Positions 24,069-35,159 of a DNA stretch of 64,000 nt are shown in pieces. The translations under genes and the position numbers were made by a program. The notes beneath the pieces were generated by a model that did not search any database, was not told the DNA's origin, and worked only from the letters and a program-made list of their open reading frames with translations. The number at the start of each line of letters is the position of its first letter. The first letter of the stretch is position 1. The stretch covers positions 41,530,464 to 41,594,463 of the forward strand of contig CM035162.1 of assembly GCA_020205615.1 (NCBI GenBank), given 5' to 3'. The DNA is from Panax quinquefolius (lineage: Eukaryota > Streptophyta > Magnoliopsida > Apiales > Araliaceae).

Positions 24069-25171
24069 TGTGACGACCCCAAAATAGGTCCATTCCATCC
24101 AACCCATTCCGAGTCGCCAAATACATGGTACAGAAAACAACTACAACTTTATTAAAAGAATTGTCGTATAAAATACAACAACACATATGCTGTGAGTTTG
24201 GATACAAATATATACCAAATGTGACACATGTCCCAACCGTGGATAGCACGTCACAGTGACACCTTACATAAAGGTATAGTCAAAAACTGTTTTAGAAATT
24301 AAAATCTTTGGGAAGTGCTCAAGGAAACCTTCGTACATAGGAGGCCATGCGTTTAGGTTATGATAGATATCATATGGCCACAGAATTATCCTTGGTTGAC
24401 CCAATAGACCCCAAAGAAAAACGAGAATATTACTATCATATTCTTTCCAATGGTGAGTCTTCTCTTGACATATCATTATCTCCACTGTCTCTAATTGAGA
24501 ATTATACTTCAAACAAACACCAAGATTATATAAGTAGTGCTCGTAAATATACTCAGCAAGTGGATGACCACAATCCTGTCTTATGATGACACGAGGTTGT
24601 ATGTCATTAGACATCTTGTATGATAGTGACAAAACACCCTTCCAACGTTGGGTTCGCCTCATCCTAGTTGATTCACCAAATATAACTACTAAATGATGAC
24701 CACCGTTCTATTCCCCTGTTACCCCCGCTCGACCCAGCTACACTCTTATTACCTGAAAAGGAATTATGAAGCAAAAGGGTGAGCACAACTAGCTCGGTAA
24801 AGAATATCATGACTAAAGATAATTAAATTATCAATAGCCATCATCAATAACAAATTAGAGATTTAGAACATATGTTAGATGATAAAAATTTCAACCATAG
24901 TTGCAGCGGAACGAGCAATCCATTAGAAGAGTCAAATAGACAATACAGTCTATTATCTTCTCCATGTTAAAAGTCCACCAACAATGTTTTATCCCTATAA
25001 CATCAATCAACAGTTCCTTTCCACAATTATATGAATATCTCATAATCATAATTGTGATTCTAAATTCCTCTTCGTACCCAGGACGAATATAATTTTCATC
25101 ACATATCTTTGCCTGAAACATCAAAGATCATGGTTATACCAAATCACAGTTCCTGTTCATAATCATACTAA

Positions 25172-25335
25172 TAAAATCATCTTTGCACTACGGGCCAAAG
25201 ATATTCATTAACAGTTCATCTTTGCACTACAGGTCAAAGATATTTAACAACAAGTCATCTTTGCACTACGGGCCAAAGATATTCAACAACAGGTCATCTT
25301 TGCACTACGGGCCAAAGATATTCATATCTCAAAGA
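25172..25335. repeat. 39-bp tandem array, GGCCAAAGAT module (D 3' LTR)
   Basis: Four units of 39-40 bp share CATCTTTGCACTACGGGCC and CAAAGATATTCA. ATCTTTG and CAAAGAT at the ends of the core form an inverted repeat around CACTACGGGC. The same module occurs at 31685-31835, 55490-55640 and 62115-62270, and, as GGCCCGTAGTGCA, in the plus-strand LTRs. Confidence 0.9.
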
Positions 25336-25672
25336 AATACATAATCATTTCAGAATTTATATAAACCATAATTATAACCATGTTGATCAATTCACCTTTG
25401 CACTTAAGCTAAAAATATTCAATTGTAAATTCAATGGTCATGATCATACTAGTCAACGATTCAACTTTGCACTACTGGCCAAAGAGAACCCATAGTAATG
25501 ATCATACCAATAATCTACCCATCTTTACACTCAAGTCAAAGAGAAATTTCATCACCAGGGTTACAAAAATGTTATATATGATAATAAAAACAATATGATC
25601 AACAACCTATTAATTTCAAGAGTAAGATTCATAAATCAACGATAATTTAGTTAGAAAAAGAAACCAATTTTG

Positions 25673-25955
25673 TCATGAATAGTAACTCGTGAATAGTAAC
25701 CCATGAATAGTAACTTCATGAATAGTAACCCATGAATAGTAACCCATGAATAGTAACTTCGTAAATAGTAACTCATGAATAGTAACTCGTGAATAGTAAC
25801 TCATGAATAGTAACTCATCAATAGTAACTCGTGAATAGTACTCCGTATTCGTACATAGTACCGTATACGTAAATAATGTCATATACGTAAATAGTACTAT
25901 ATACATGAATAGTGCCGTATACATGAATAGTGCCGTATACGTGAATAGTAACCCT
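25673..25955. repeat. GAATAGTAAC tandem array (D 3' LTR)
   Basis: About 18 imperfect units of 14-18 bp built on TGAATAGTAAC, passing into ATAGTGCCGTATACGTGA-type units at the high-coordinate end. The open frame 26032-25673 is only a translation of it. The matching array in the 5' LTR (32176-32455) has about 17 units in a different order of variants. Confidence 0.9.
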
Positions 25956-26239
25956 GACTCAAAAAGGTAGAAATTCCACAATAAGATCCATACCAATATG
26001 TCAGTATAATGATATTGAAAGAATGACATCATTATGAAGAATATAACATCCCTTAATATCCCTTACTATCCCTTACCTCAAAAAAGCAAAGACTTCCATT
26101 GGATATCGGATATGATATTCAAGGAAACTTGCACCGATGAATATCAACTCACCAAGTATCTAAATACTCACAAAATACACTCGATAATCTAGAGAAAACT
26201 TATGTTTACGGTGTGATTTTCAATTCTAACTTAGCCCTC

Positions 26240-26247
26240 TATTTATA
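26240..26247 (-). promoter_or_regulatory. TATA box of D 3' LTR
   Basis: TATAAATA on the minus strand in CCTATAAATAGAGGGC. Equivalent boxes lie at 32749-32756 (D 5' LTR), 56223-56230 (H 3') and 62837-62844 (H 5'). Confidence 0.65.
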
Positions 26248-26500
26248 GGGAAAATTTTAGCAGACTTGACTGCAACACGATGGCTTTTACCGCTACTATT
26301 CCCACCCACCATATTTGAAATAAAATTCAGCACATTTCTTCACCAACCACAAGTGGGGCCCACTCAATTCTAGAATTTTCCACCAAAATGCTAAATTCGG
26401 ATACTTCAACAATTTTTGAACCATTCACCTCTTAAAATTCATAAAAAATCATGCGTTCATTTTTAACGGTTCAAATTTGTGGACATATACTCAACTTATA

Positions 26501-28902
26501 TGTGAGACCCCAGATTTTATCAATAAAGATTTAAATTTTGTCGAAATAATTTTTAATATTATGGTGTGAATTTGAGATAATATTATAGTTGTGGGTAGTA
26601 TTTATAAATTTTGCAAAGTATGCAAGTGGTTATATTATATTCGATTGGTCGGGGAATATTCGGTTTAGCGAGGGAATATTCGCATACAATGGCTCAATCA
26701 TTGGTGGACCCTAATAATGTAATTATTGTCGGATTGAGAAAGCGACAAAAAATATTTTATTGAAATAACGGCGGAAGTTTTACCGTAGTTCTTGTTGAAC
26801 TACTCGGTAGAGTAAAAGTACGAGAATACGTGTGGTTGCATAAAAGCTTTGCGGTATTGATTATTGATGCTTATGTGAGAAGTCACTCGGTTTGATTCCA
26901 TTATTGTCGATTAATAATATGAATTATTATAGCGATAATGACGTTTTTGTTTTATTCGTATTATTAACGTAATAAAAGCGAAACATCTTTTTATATAAAA
27001 TAGAATACTTTATTAAAGTTATTCTATAAATAGAATATATTATATTTTATTATGCATAGTGTTGCATAGTGTTTTTGCATAGTGTTTTGCATAGTGTTTG
27101 CATAGTAAAATGTTTTTATATAAATAGAATATATTATATTTTATTTAAAAGATTTTCTTTAAATATGGACCGTCGATTAAAGTAAATCAATCGGACCGTT
27201 CATGGATTAGTTACTTATGCATTCCATTTTTCTATAAATAGAAGCTCATTCCTTCATTATTTTCTTACGAATTCATTGAAACTACAGAGAGAGAAATTAT
27301 AGAGAGAAGCTATAGAGAGAAAGTTATAGAAAGAAGAAGAGTATTACGCTACTTCACTACTTCTATATTCAGGTTCTTTTTACGGTAAGGGTGTTATTCT
27401 TTCTTCTTGAAGAGAACTTACATTATTCCATTCACTATTATTACATTGGAATAACTGTAAAAGTGGCATACCCTATACATAACTTTTATACGCTGTGGCA
27501 TACTCTATACTTGGTGAAATCCTTATGTTATTCCATTGCTTATTATTCTGCTCAATAACTTTTGTATACGCGGTTTACCTATACTTGGTGACATTCTTCT
27601 ATTATTCATTGGAACATCCACATGCGTGTGTTTTTTTAGGACTGGTTAAAATCTTTATTATACATTGGAACATCACATGCATGTGTTTTACAGGACTGGT
27701 TAAAATCTTTATTATTACATTGGAATATCCTATCGTGTGTTTTTACAGGACCGGTTCCATCTTTATTATTCTGTTGGAACATCCGCTTGGTGTGAATTTC
27801 ACGACCGACCGGGTTCCGTTATTATTATTATGTTGGAATAACTGCATATGCAAGTACCGCATGCATGGTGATTTCTTTTGTTATTCCATTCTTTATTATA
27901 CCCGGTTGGTTAAAACTTTGACTTCTATACTCCATGAAATTAGTAGAATATCCTTGATATTTTTGCGTTTCATCCAAAGATATCTTTTCATGGAAATATT
28001 CTTCCGATCATTCTTGAATTTTACTCTACTAAACAAATGATCATGTTGACAATTTGGACGTTAATAATTCATGGATTAAATAATTCTTGAACTTGTTTTA
28101 TTGAATTACTATGTCATTGTCATCATCCTCATGTTATATTATGTTATCTTTGGCTTACGTGCATAGATGAACTTAGTATAATGATGAACAGGGATCATTC
28201 GGTATAATCATGACTTGATATAAATGATGTGACAAAAGTCCTTAGTGGCCTGTAATGCAGTGATGGATAGTTTTTGGTATGATTATGACCAGGGGTGATT
28301 CGGTATAGTCATGACCATTGATAATTTGATGAAAATCCTTGACCGTGGTACAGGGATGATTAGATGTGGTGGTTTATTTATTAAGCTGAGTCTCAGCGAT
28401 AAAAATTGATGAAAACCTTTTAAAACCTAAAAGATAGTAGACTTTATTCTCTACTTGACTCTTTTAATGGATTGCTTGTTCATTTCTTCGTTAAACCTGG
28501 TTGTCTATTGTATTTTATCAGTTTAACACTGTTGAAGGCTAATGATAATTTATTCTGCATTATCTTAGTCATAATATTTCTTATTGGGCTAGTTGAGCTC
28601 ACCCTTTCTTTCACTGTTCTCTTCAGGAAATGAGAACATAGCCGGGACTAGTCTGGGAGCTAAGTAATGGTCCAGAGGATAGCATTAGTAGTCCTCACTA
28701 TTACGTGAAATAGTGTGATAATAGTTGTAATGAGGACTCCTTTTGAGTTTGTATAATATCTAGTAGACAAAATTTGTATTCAAACTCACGGTTTATGTCG
28801 ATTGTACACGCACGTTATATTAGTAAGTTGTATTTGAATTTATGTACCATGTAAGTGACGACCCAAGATGGGTGACGTATACTTAATTTTTGGGGCGTCA
28901 CA
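26501..28902 (+). mobile_element. solo LTR E in LTR of element D, TSD TTATA
   Basis: A single plus-strand LTR of 2402 bp, TGTGAGACCCC to GGGGCGTCACA, is flanked by TTATA at 26496-26500 and 28903-28907. The uninterrupted target is visible in the D 5' LTR at about 33000-33020. It has GAATATTC palindromes near 26637-26690, a TATA box at 27233-27240, the ~58-bp array (27425-27860) and the AT-rich U3 repeats of the A2 type, not the hairpin block. Confidence 0.95.
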
Positions 28903-29516
28903 TTATATATGTATAACATATCCAAAAATTACAACGATCCAACTATTCGGATTAAAAATTATAACTCACATGATATATCTTAAAAACACTAGTTTAATTT
29001 TTAATACCTTCATTAGACAAAAATCTCGATAAAATACCTCAACATTAATTCCTTCATTTATAACCACATAAATAAATTCATCATTTATATCCACATCAAA
29101 TAAATATTTCCTTATCATATAAATCAATAATTAATTATTCACAAATAATATTACAGAATCACAATTATGACAACCAGCAGTTCCCAGGAAAGAGGGGCTT
29201 TCCAATAAGAATTTCTCCTTCTTGGCAGCTTAATTAGGTGACCAAACCTCTCCTGATGAAATTTCTAGACATTGCCAATAATGTTATCTAATAATATTAT
29301 TCAAATAATATGAATTATTGATCCGATAATGAGATATCATGCAAAGTTGATAATTATTGAAACAACAATATTATAAAATATCAACGCAGCAACTATTGAA
29401 TCAATAAAATAAAATATTGAACAGTAATTACTGTAACAATTATTGACTAGTGCCTTCATACATAAGAATCAATAATTCAAAAATACTGTGTAATACCGTG
29501 TGCTACTGTGCAACAA

Positions 29517-29944
29517 CGCGTAACCATATGAATCCATATAAAATCTATATGTTATCTAGATCCACACATATATATGAATGGGTTTTTGTAAGAAACATGT
29601 TACTGTATTTTTTTCTGGAGTTGCATATGATTTACTACTCTTATCTTACTTGTTACTGGACGACTAACCAATTCCTTAAAGTGATGAAAAAAGGCTCATT
29701 CACATCCAGATCATGAATGTTTGGAATCGGGTCAAAAGAAAATGCCATTTTGGAGTTTTTAAAACTAAGAAAAGAGACCTTTGAATGATCTAAATATATA
29801 GATCAGGATATCTATTAGTAATGGCTAATGGCTGTTCGGGTGATTTGAAATAGATTAATAGTAGTAATGGAACTCTGCGCAAAGTTTCCTCCCGTGATAT
29901 GAGTTACTACCCCTTGATCACTTATATTGCCCCAAACATCTGAC
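29517..29944. other. ~420-bp unexplained block in D 3' LTR
   Basis: The D 5' LTR at this place has only ~37 bp, and the flanks (CAACAACGC and GTGTTA...CGATTACG) match on both sides. I see no terminal repeats, duplication or tail, and the open frame 29450-29716 straddles one edge. It is not like the other LTR copies here. It could be filler from double-strand-break repair, possibly copied from another genomic or organelle location. Confidence 0.55.
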
Positions 29945-30057
29945 AGTGTTAACGGTAACGATTACGCCGTTATTTATAAAAACTTAATTTTGTCGTTTTC
30001 TTCAGTAAGCGCTTATTCTATTATAGGGCCCACAAATGATTTAACGTCAGTAAATGC

Positions 30058-30125
30058 GAATATTCCCCGACAGAAAGAATATTCCACGACCAAATGAATA
30101 TTCCCCAACAACAATGAATATTTTA
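30058..30125 (-). promoter_or_regulatory. GAATATTC palindrome array near U3 start (D 3' LTR)
   Basis: Four GAATATT(C) units are spaced 19-20 bp apart, separated by CC(C/A)CGAC-type spacers. Matching arrays lie at 33775-33841, 57171-57235 and 63780-63845, with 2-3 unit forms in the plus-strand LTRs. GAAnnTTC is the dimer form of a heat shock element. Confidence 0.55.
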
Positions 30126-30258
30126 TAACCACTTGTGTATTTTGAAAAAAAAATCATATATCACCCTTAACTTTAACTTTTATCAATTTAACCATTTACT
30201 GAATAGTAATTATAAGAAAAATTGAATACTTTTATTTCATAAAATTCGGGGTCTTACA

Positions 30259-30578
30259 ATCTCCCCTCCTTATGAAATTTCGTCCTCGAAATTTACGTAC
30301 TTGGTATTTCAAAGAGTTGAGAATACCTTGCTTTCATCTCAGATTCCATCTTCCCTGTCATCATGATTTCTCCATTACTCATCTCCTGTATTTCAGATAT
30401 CATTCTAGAATACAGCTTCAAAACAAAGGTTAATTGACATATCACAATTTGTCAACTTAAGTAAGAAAATTAAGCTTAGGTAGGACACACACTAGCGAAG
30501 GATATTTCTCGTCTCTCCCTTCCTAGTTCTAATCTGGGATATCCGCCAGAGATCATATCCCTAAGCTCTGATACCAAA
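30259..30578 (-). pseudogene. 320-bp internal remnant of element D
   Basis: On the minus strand this is PBS (30565-30578), about 140 bp of gag leader, a deletion, then a chromodomain tail (about 30290-30400) and the PPT (30259-30274). Almost the whole of gag and pol, over 4 kb by comparison with H and C, is gone. The ends needed in cis for reverse transcription remain. Confidence 0.85.
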
Positions 30579-33500
30579 TGTGACGACCCCAAAATAGGTC
30601 CATTCCATTCAACCCATTCTGAGTCGCCAAATACATGGTACAGAAAACAACTACAACTTTATTACAAGAATTGTCGTACAAAATACAACAACACATATGC
30701 TGTGAGTTTGGATACAAATATATACCAAATGTGACACATGTCCCAACCGTGGATAGCACGTCACAGTGACACCTTACATAAAGGTATAGTTAAAAACTGT
30801 TTTAGAAATTACAATCTTTGGGAAGTGCTCAAGGAAACCTTCGTACATAGGAGGCCATGCGTTTAGGTTATGATAGATATCATATGGCCACGTAATTATC
30901 CTTGGTCACCCAATAGACCCCAAAGAAAAACGAAGAAGATTACTATCATATTCTTTCCAATGGTGAGTCTTCTCTTGACATATCATTATCTCCACTGTCT
31001 CTAATTGAGAATTATACTTCAAACAAACACCAAGATTATATAAGTAGTGCTCGTAAATATACTCAGCAAGTGGATGACCACAATCCTGTCTTATGATGAC
31101 ACGAGGTTGTATGTCATTAGACATCTTGTATGATAGTGACAAAACACCCTTCCAACGTTTGGTTCGCCTCATCCTAGTTGATTCACCAAATATAACTACT
31201 AAATGATGACCACCGTTCTATTCCTCTATTCTGGCCGACCCAAATATACACTCTTATTACCTAAAAAGGAATTGTGAAGCAAAAGGGTGAGCACAACTAA
31301 CTTCGATAAAGAATATCATGACTAAAGATAATTAAATTATCAATAGCCTTCATCAATAACAAATCAGAAATTTAGAACATATGTTAGATGATAAAAATTT
31401 CAACCATAGTTGCAGCGGAACGAGCAATCCATTAGAAGAGTCAAATAGACAATACAGTCTATTATCTTCTCCATGTTAAAAGTCCACCAACAATGTTTTA
31501 TCCCTATAACATCAATCAACAGTTCCTTTCCACAATCATATGAATATCTCATAATCATAATTGTGATTCTAAATTCCTCTTCGTACCCAGGACGAATATA
31601 ATTTTCATCACATATCTTTGCCTGAAACATCAAAGATCATGGTTATACCAAATCACAGTTCCTGTTCATAATATTACTAATAAATTCATCTTTGCACTAC
31701 GGGCCAAAGATATTCATTAACAGTTCATCTTTGCACTACAGGTCAAAGATATTTAACAACAAGTCATCTTTGCACTACGGACCAAAGATATTCAACAACA
31801 GGTCATCTTTGCACTACGGGCCAACGATATTCATATCTCAAAGAAATACGTAATCATTTCAGAATTTATATAAACCATAATTATAACCATGTTGATCAAT
31901 TCACCTTTGCACTTAAGCTAAAAATATTCAATTGTAAATTCAATGGTCATGATCATACTAGTCAACGATTCAACTTTGCACGACTGGCCAAAGAGAACCC
32001 ATAGTTATGATCATACCAATAATCTACCCATCTTTACACTCAAGTCAAAGAGAAATTCCATCACCAGGGTTACAAAAATGTTATATATGATAATAAAAAC
32101 AATATGATCAACAACCTATTAATTTCAAGAGTAAGATTCATAAATCAATGATAATTTGGTTAGAAAAAGAAACCAAGTTTATCATGAATAGTAACTCGTG
32201 AATAGTAACCTATGAATAGTAACTTCATGAATAGTAACTCATGAATAGTAACTCGTGAATAGTAACTCATGAATAGTAACCCATGAATAGTAACTTAGTG
32301 AATAGTAACTCATGAATAGTAACTCGTGAATAGTACTCGTATTATTATATACGTAAATCAGATATCGTAAATAATGTCATATACGTAAATAGTACTATAT
32401 ACATGAATAAGTAGATACATGAATAGTCTCAGATATCGTGAATAGTAACCACGACTCAAAAAGGTAGAAATTCCACAATAAGATCCATACCAATATGTCA
32501 GTATAATGATATTGAAAGAATGACATCATTATGAAGAATATAACATCCCTTAATATCCCTTACTATCCCTTACCTCAAAAGAGCAGCACTTCTGACTGGA
32601 TATCGAATATGACGCTGAAGGAAACTTGCACTGATGAATATCAACTCACCAAGTATCTAAATACTCACAAAATACACTCAATAATCTAATGAGAAAAAGA
32701 GAGAAAACTTATGTTTCTGGTGTGATTTTTAATTCTAACTTAGCCCTCTATTTATAGGAAAATTTTAGCAGACTTGACCTGCAACCTGATGGCTTTACCT
32801 GCTACTATTCCCACCCACCACATTTGAAATAAAATTCAGCACATTTATTCACCAACCACAAGTGGGGCCCACTCAATTCCAGAATTTTCCACCAAAATGC
32901 TAAATTCGGATACTTCAACAATTTCTGAACCATTCACCTCTTAAAATTCATAACAAATCATACGTTCATTTTTAACGGTTCAAAATTTGTGGACATATAC
33001 TCAACTTATATATGTATAACATATCCAAAAATTACAACGATCCAACGAATCGGATTAAAAATTATAACTCATTTAATATATCTAAAAACACTTTGGTTTA
33101 ATTTTTAATACCTTCATTCAAACAAAAAATATCGATAAAATACCTCAACATTAATTCCTTCATTTATAACCACATAAATAAATCCATCATTTATATCCAC
33201 ATCAAATAAATATTTCCTTATCATATAAATCAATAATTAATTATTCACAAATAATATTACGAGAATCACAATTATAACAACCGAATAGTTCGAGGAAAGA
33301 GGGGCTTTCAATAAGAATTTAAGCCTTCTCGGTAGCATGATTAGGTGACCAAACCTCTCCTCGATGAGAACTTTCTAGACATTGCCAATAATGTTATCTA
33401 ATAATATTATTCAAATAATATGAATTATTGATCCGATAATGGAGATATTGTGCGATGATAATTATTGAAACAACAATAATATAAAATATCAACGCAAAGA

Positions 33501-33975
33501 ACTATTGAATCAATAAAATAAAATATTAAGCAGTAATTCTTTGTAACAATTATTGAGTACCGCCTTCTTACGTAAGAATCAATAATTCAAAATATTGTGT
33601 AATACCGCAGTGCATCTTGCAACAACGCCAGTATTACTTTATTTTACCAACCGTATTATTCAGCGGTGTTAGCTGTGAACGATTACGCTGTTATTTATAA
33701 AAACTTAATTTTGTCATTTTCTTCATCCGATAGTTATTCTGTTATGGGGCCCATAAATGGCTGCGCCATCATACGAATATTCCCCGACAGAAAGAATATT
33801 CCACGACCAAACGAATATTCCCCGACAACAATGAATATTTTATAACCACTTGTGTATTTTGAAATAAATTTCATATATCACCCTTAACTTTAACTTTTAT
33901 CAATTTAAACATTTACTGAATAGTAATTATAAGAAAAATTGTATACTTTTATTTCATAAAATTCGGGGTCTTACA
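30579..33975 (-). repeat. 5' LTR of element D
   Basis: 3397 bp, TGTGACGACCCC to GGGGTCTTACA. It is very similar to the 3' LTR over the first 2.4 kb. It carries the 39-bp array (31685-31835), the GAATAGTAAC array (32176-32455), a TATA box (32749-32756), a decayed hairpin block (33287-33385) and GAATATTC palindromes (33775-33841). Confidence 0.92.
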
Positions 33976-33980
33976 ATACC

Positions 33981-34742
33981 ATCTGGCTCGGAGGGATTTC
34001 TCATCTACAGTGATGCTTCAGGCAAAGGTTTAGGATGTGTTCTCATGTAACATGGGAAAGTCATAGCCTATGCCTCTCAGCAACTCAAAGAATATGAGAG
34101 GAATTATTCTACTCATGATCTAGAGTTGGCAGCTGTTGTCTTTGCACTTAAAATTTGGAGGCATTACTTGTATGGGGAGAAAGTGGAGATCTTTACAGAT
34201 CATAAAAGCCTCAAATATTTCTTCACTCAAAAGGAACTCAACATGCGACAACGACATTGGCTTGAATTGTTAAAAGATTATGATCATACCATCCAATACC
34301 ATCCTAGAAAAGCGAACGTGGTAGCTGACGCATTAAGTAGAAGATTATATGCGGGTACGAGTGAAATATTGTCAACGCAAAGGCCCATTTTGTATGACTT
34401 GCAAATGATGGAGATAGAGATAAAGACTCCAGGGACCCATGTGATGATGGCAAATATACGAGTAGAACCGACTTTGATCGATAAAGTTAAAGATGTTCAA
34501 GCTACAGACCTGGAGCTGATGCGTATGAGGAAGAAAGTTCAAGAAGGTGCTATGCCGGAAGCAAAAATCGATGAAGAAGGAATAATTTGAGTCAACTTCA
34601 GACTTTGTGTTCCTAACAACCCTGATTTAAAGTATAAAATCATGATGGAAGCGCACAACACACCGTTTGCAATCCATCTTGGGAGTACCAAAATGTATCG
34701 TGATCTTCGTCATACATTTTAGTGGAGCAATATGAAGAGAGA
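33981..34742 (+). pseudogene. pol of element C, second part: RNase H and start of IN
   Basis: This continues the C pol from 24068. It shows [32 protein letters not shown] and VVADALSR (RNase H Asp-Glu-Asp-Asp), then the IN HHCC start ([10 protein letters not shown]). Stops are TAA at 34048-34050 (CAA in A2), TGA at 34588-34590 (CGA in B) and TAG at 34720-34722 (TGG in B). It ends at NMKRE, where LTR-internal sequence follows. The IN catalytic core is absent. Confidence 0.88.
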
Positions 34743-34856
34743 GGCTGCATAGTATCTCACGTTATTTAATTCAATTATTGTCAATATTTTATATATTATT
34801 AAATCAATAATTGAGATAACAAAGTTATTAATATTATTAGTTGCAATATTAACGAT

Positions 34857-34950
34857 GTCTAGAAGTTCTGTCAATGAGAGGTTTGGTCACCTAATTGCGC
34901 GCCAATAGGGAGAAATCCTTATTGGAAAGCCCCCACTTTCCTGGAAACGA
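34857..34950 (+). promoter_or_regulatory. conserved two-hairpin block in U3 (best copy)
   Basis: Hairpin 1 (34902-34925) pairs CCAATAGGGA with TCCTTATTGG around a GAAA loop: ten pairs, one of them G-U. Hairpin 2 (34924-34941) pairs GGAAAG with CTTTCC around CCCCCA. The two overlap by two bases, so a full version of both cannot form at once. Confidence 0.62.
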
Positions 34951-35105
34951 CCTGGTCGATTAATATTGTGAATTATAATAATGATGCTAAATGTTGTTAA
35001 AAATATTGAGAGGATTTTTTTATGAAGTATTTGATGTAATTTTAAGTATTATTTGGATCCCCACTTACCCATTTTTCAAAATAGTCAGGAGTAAGTTATC
35101 TCAGT

Positions 35106-35110
<5 letters not shown>

Positions 35111-35155
<45 letters not shown>
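35111..35155. repeat. (AT)n microsatellite in C 3' LTR
   Basis: About 22 TA units, longer than in the 5' LTR. It causes the YIYIYI run in the open frame 34991-35230, which is not a gene. Confidence 0.9.

Positions 35156-35159
<4 letters not shown>

Larger units (their letters stand above)
24069..30258 (-). repeat. 3' LTR of element D (with nested solo LTR E)
   Basis: It runs from TGTGACGACCCC to GGGGTCTTACA. Without E and one TTATA copy it is 3783 bp, against 3397 bp for the 5' LTR. Most of the difference is an extra block at about 29517-29944. It holds a 39-bp array (25172-25335), a GAATAGTAAC array (25673-25955), a TATA box (26240-26247), the two-hairpin block (29177-29285) and GAATATTC palindromes (30058-30125). 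Confidence 0.9.
24069..33975 (-). mobile_element. Ty3/gypsy element D, internally deleted, with TSD ATACC
   Basis: Two minus-strand LTRs (24069-30258 including solo LTR E, and 30579-33975) flank only 320 bp of internal sequence. The 5-bp duplication ATACC is at 24064-24068 and 33976-33980. Removing D joins LTIP to the SGSEGFLIYSDAS-type RNase H start of element C without a gap, which proves the boundaries. It has no gag or pol left and would need proteins from other copies to move. Confidence 0.95.

Noticed and set aside
24264..24662. 132-codon minus frame in the D LTR, nearly repeated at 30906-31172
   Set aside because: It recurs only because the two LTRs are copies, the second version is truncated, and nothing known matches.
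25172..25335. Regular repeats with ~39-bp period resembling a CRISPR array
   Set aside because: Spacers are similar to one another, the array sits inside plant LTRs and there are no cas genes. It is an LTR tandem repeat.
25673..26032. Repeated FTYT/LFTY proteins (25673-26032, 55725-56033)
   Set aside because: They come from the GAATAGTAAC arrays read on the minus strand, with no sign of a real gene.
29450..29716. 88-codon frame as a captured gene piece
   Set aside because: It begins in ordinary LTR sequence and crosses the edge of the foreign block, so the frame as such is not real; the block itself is kept as a finding.
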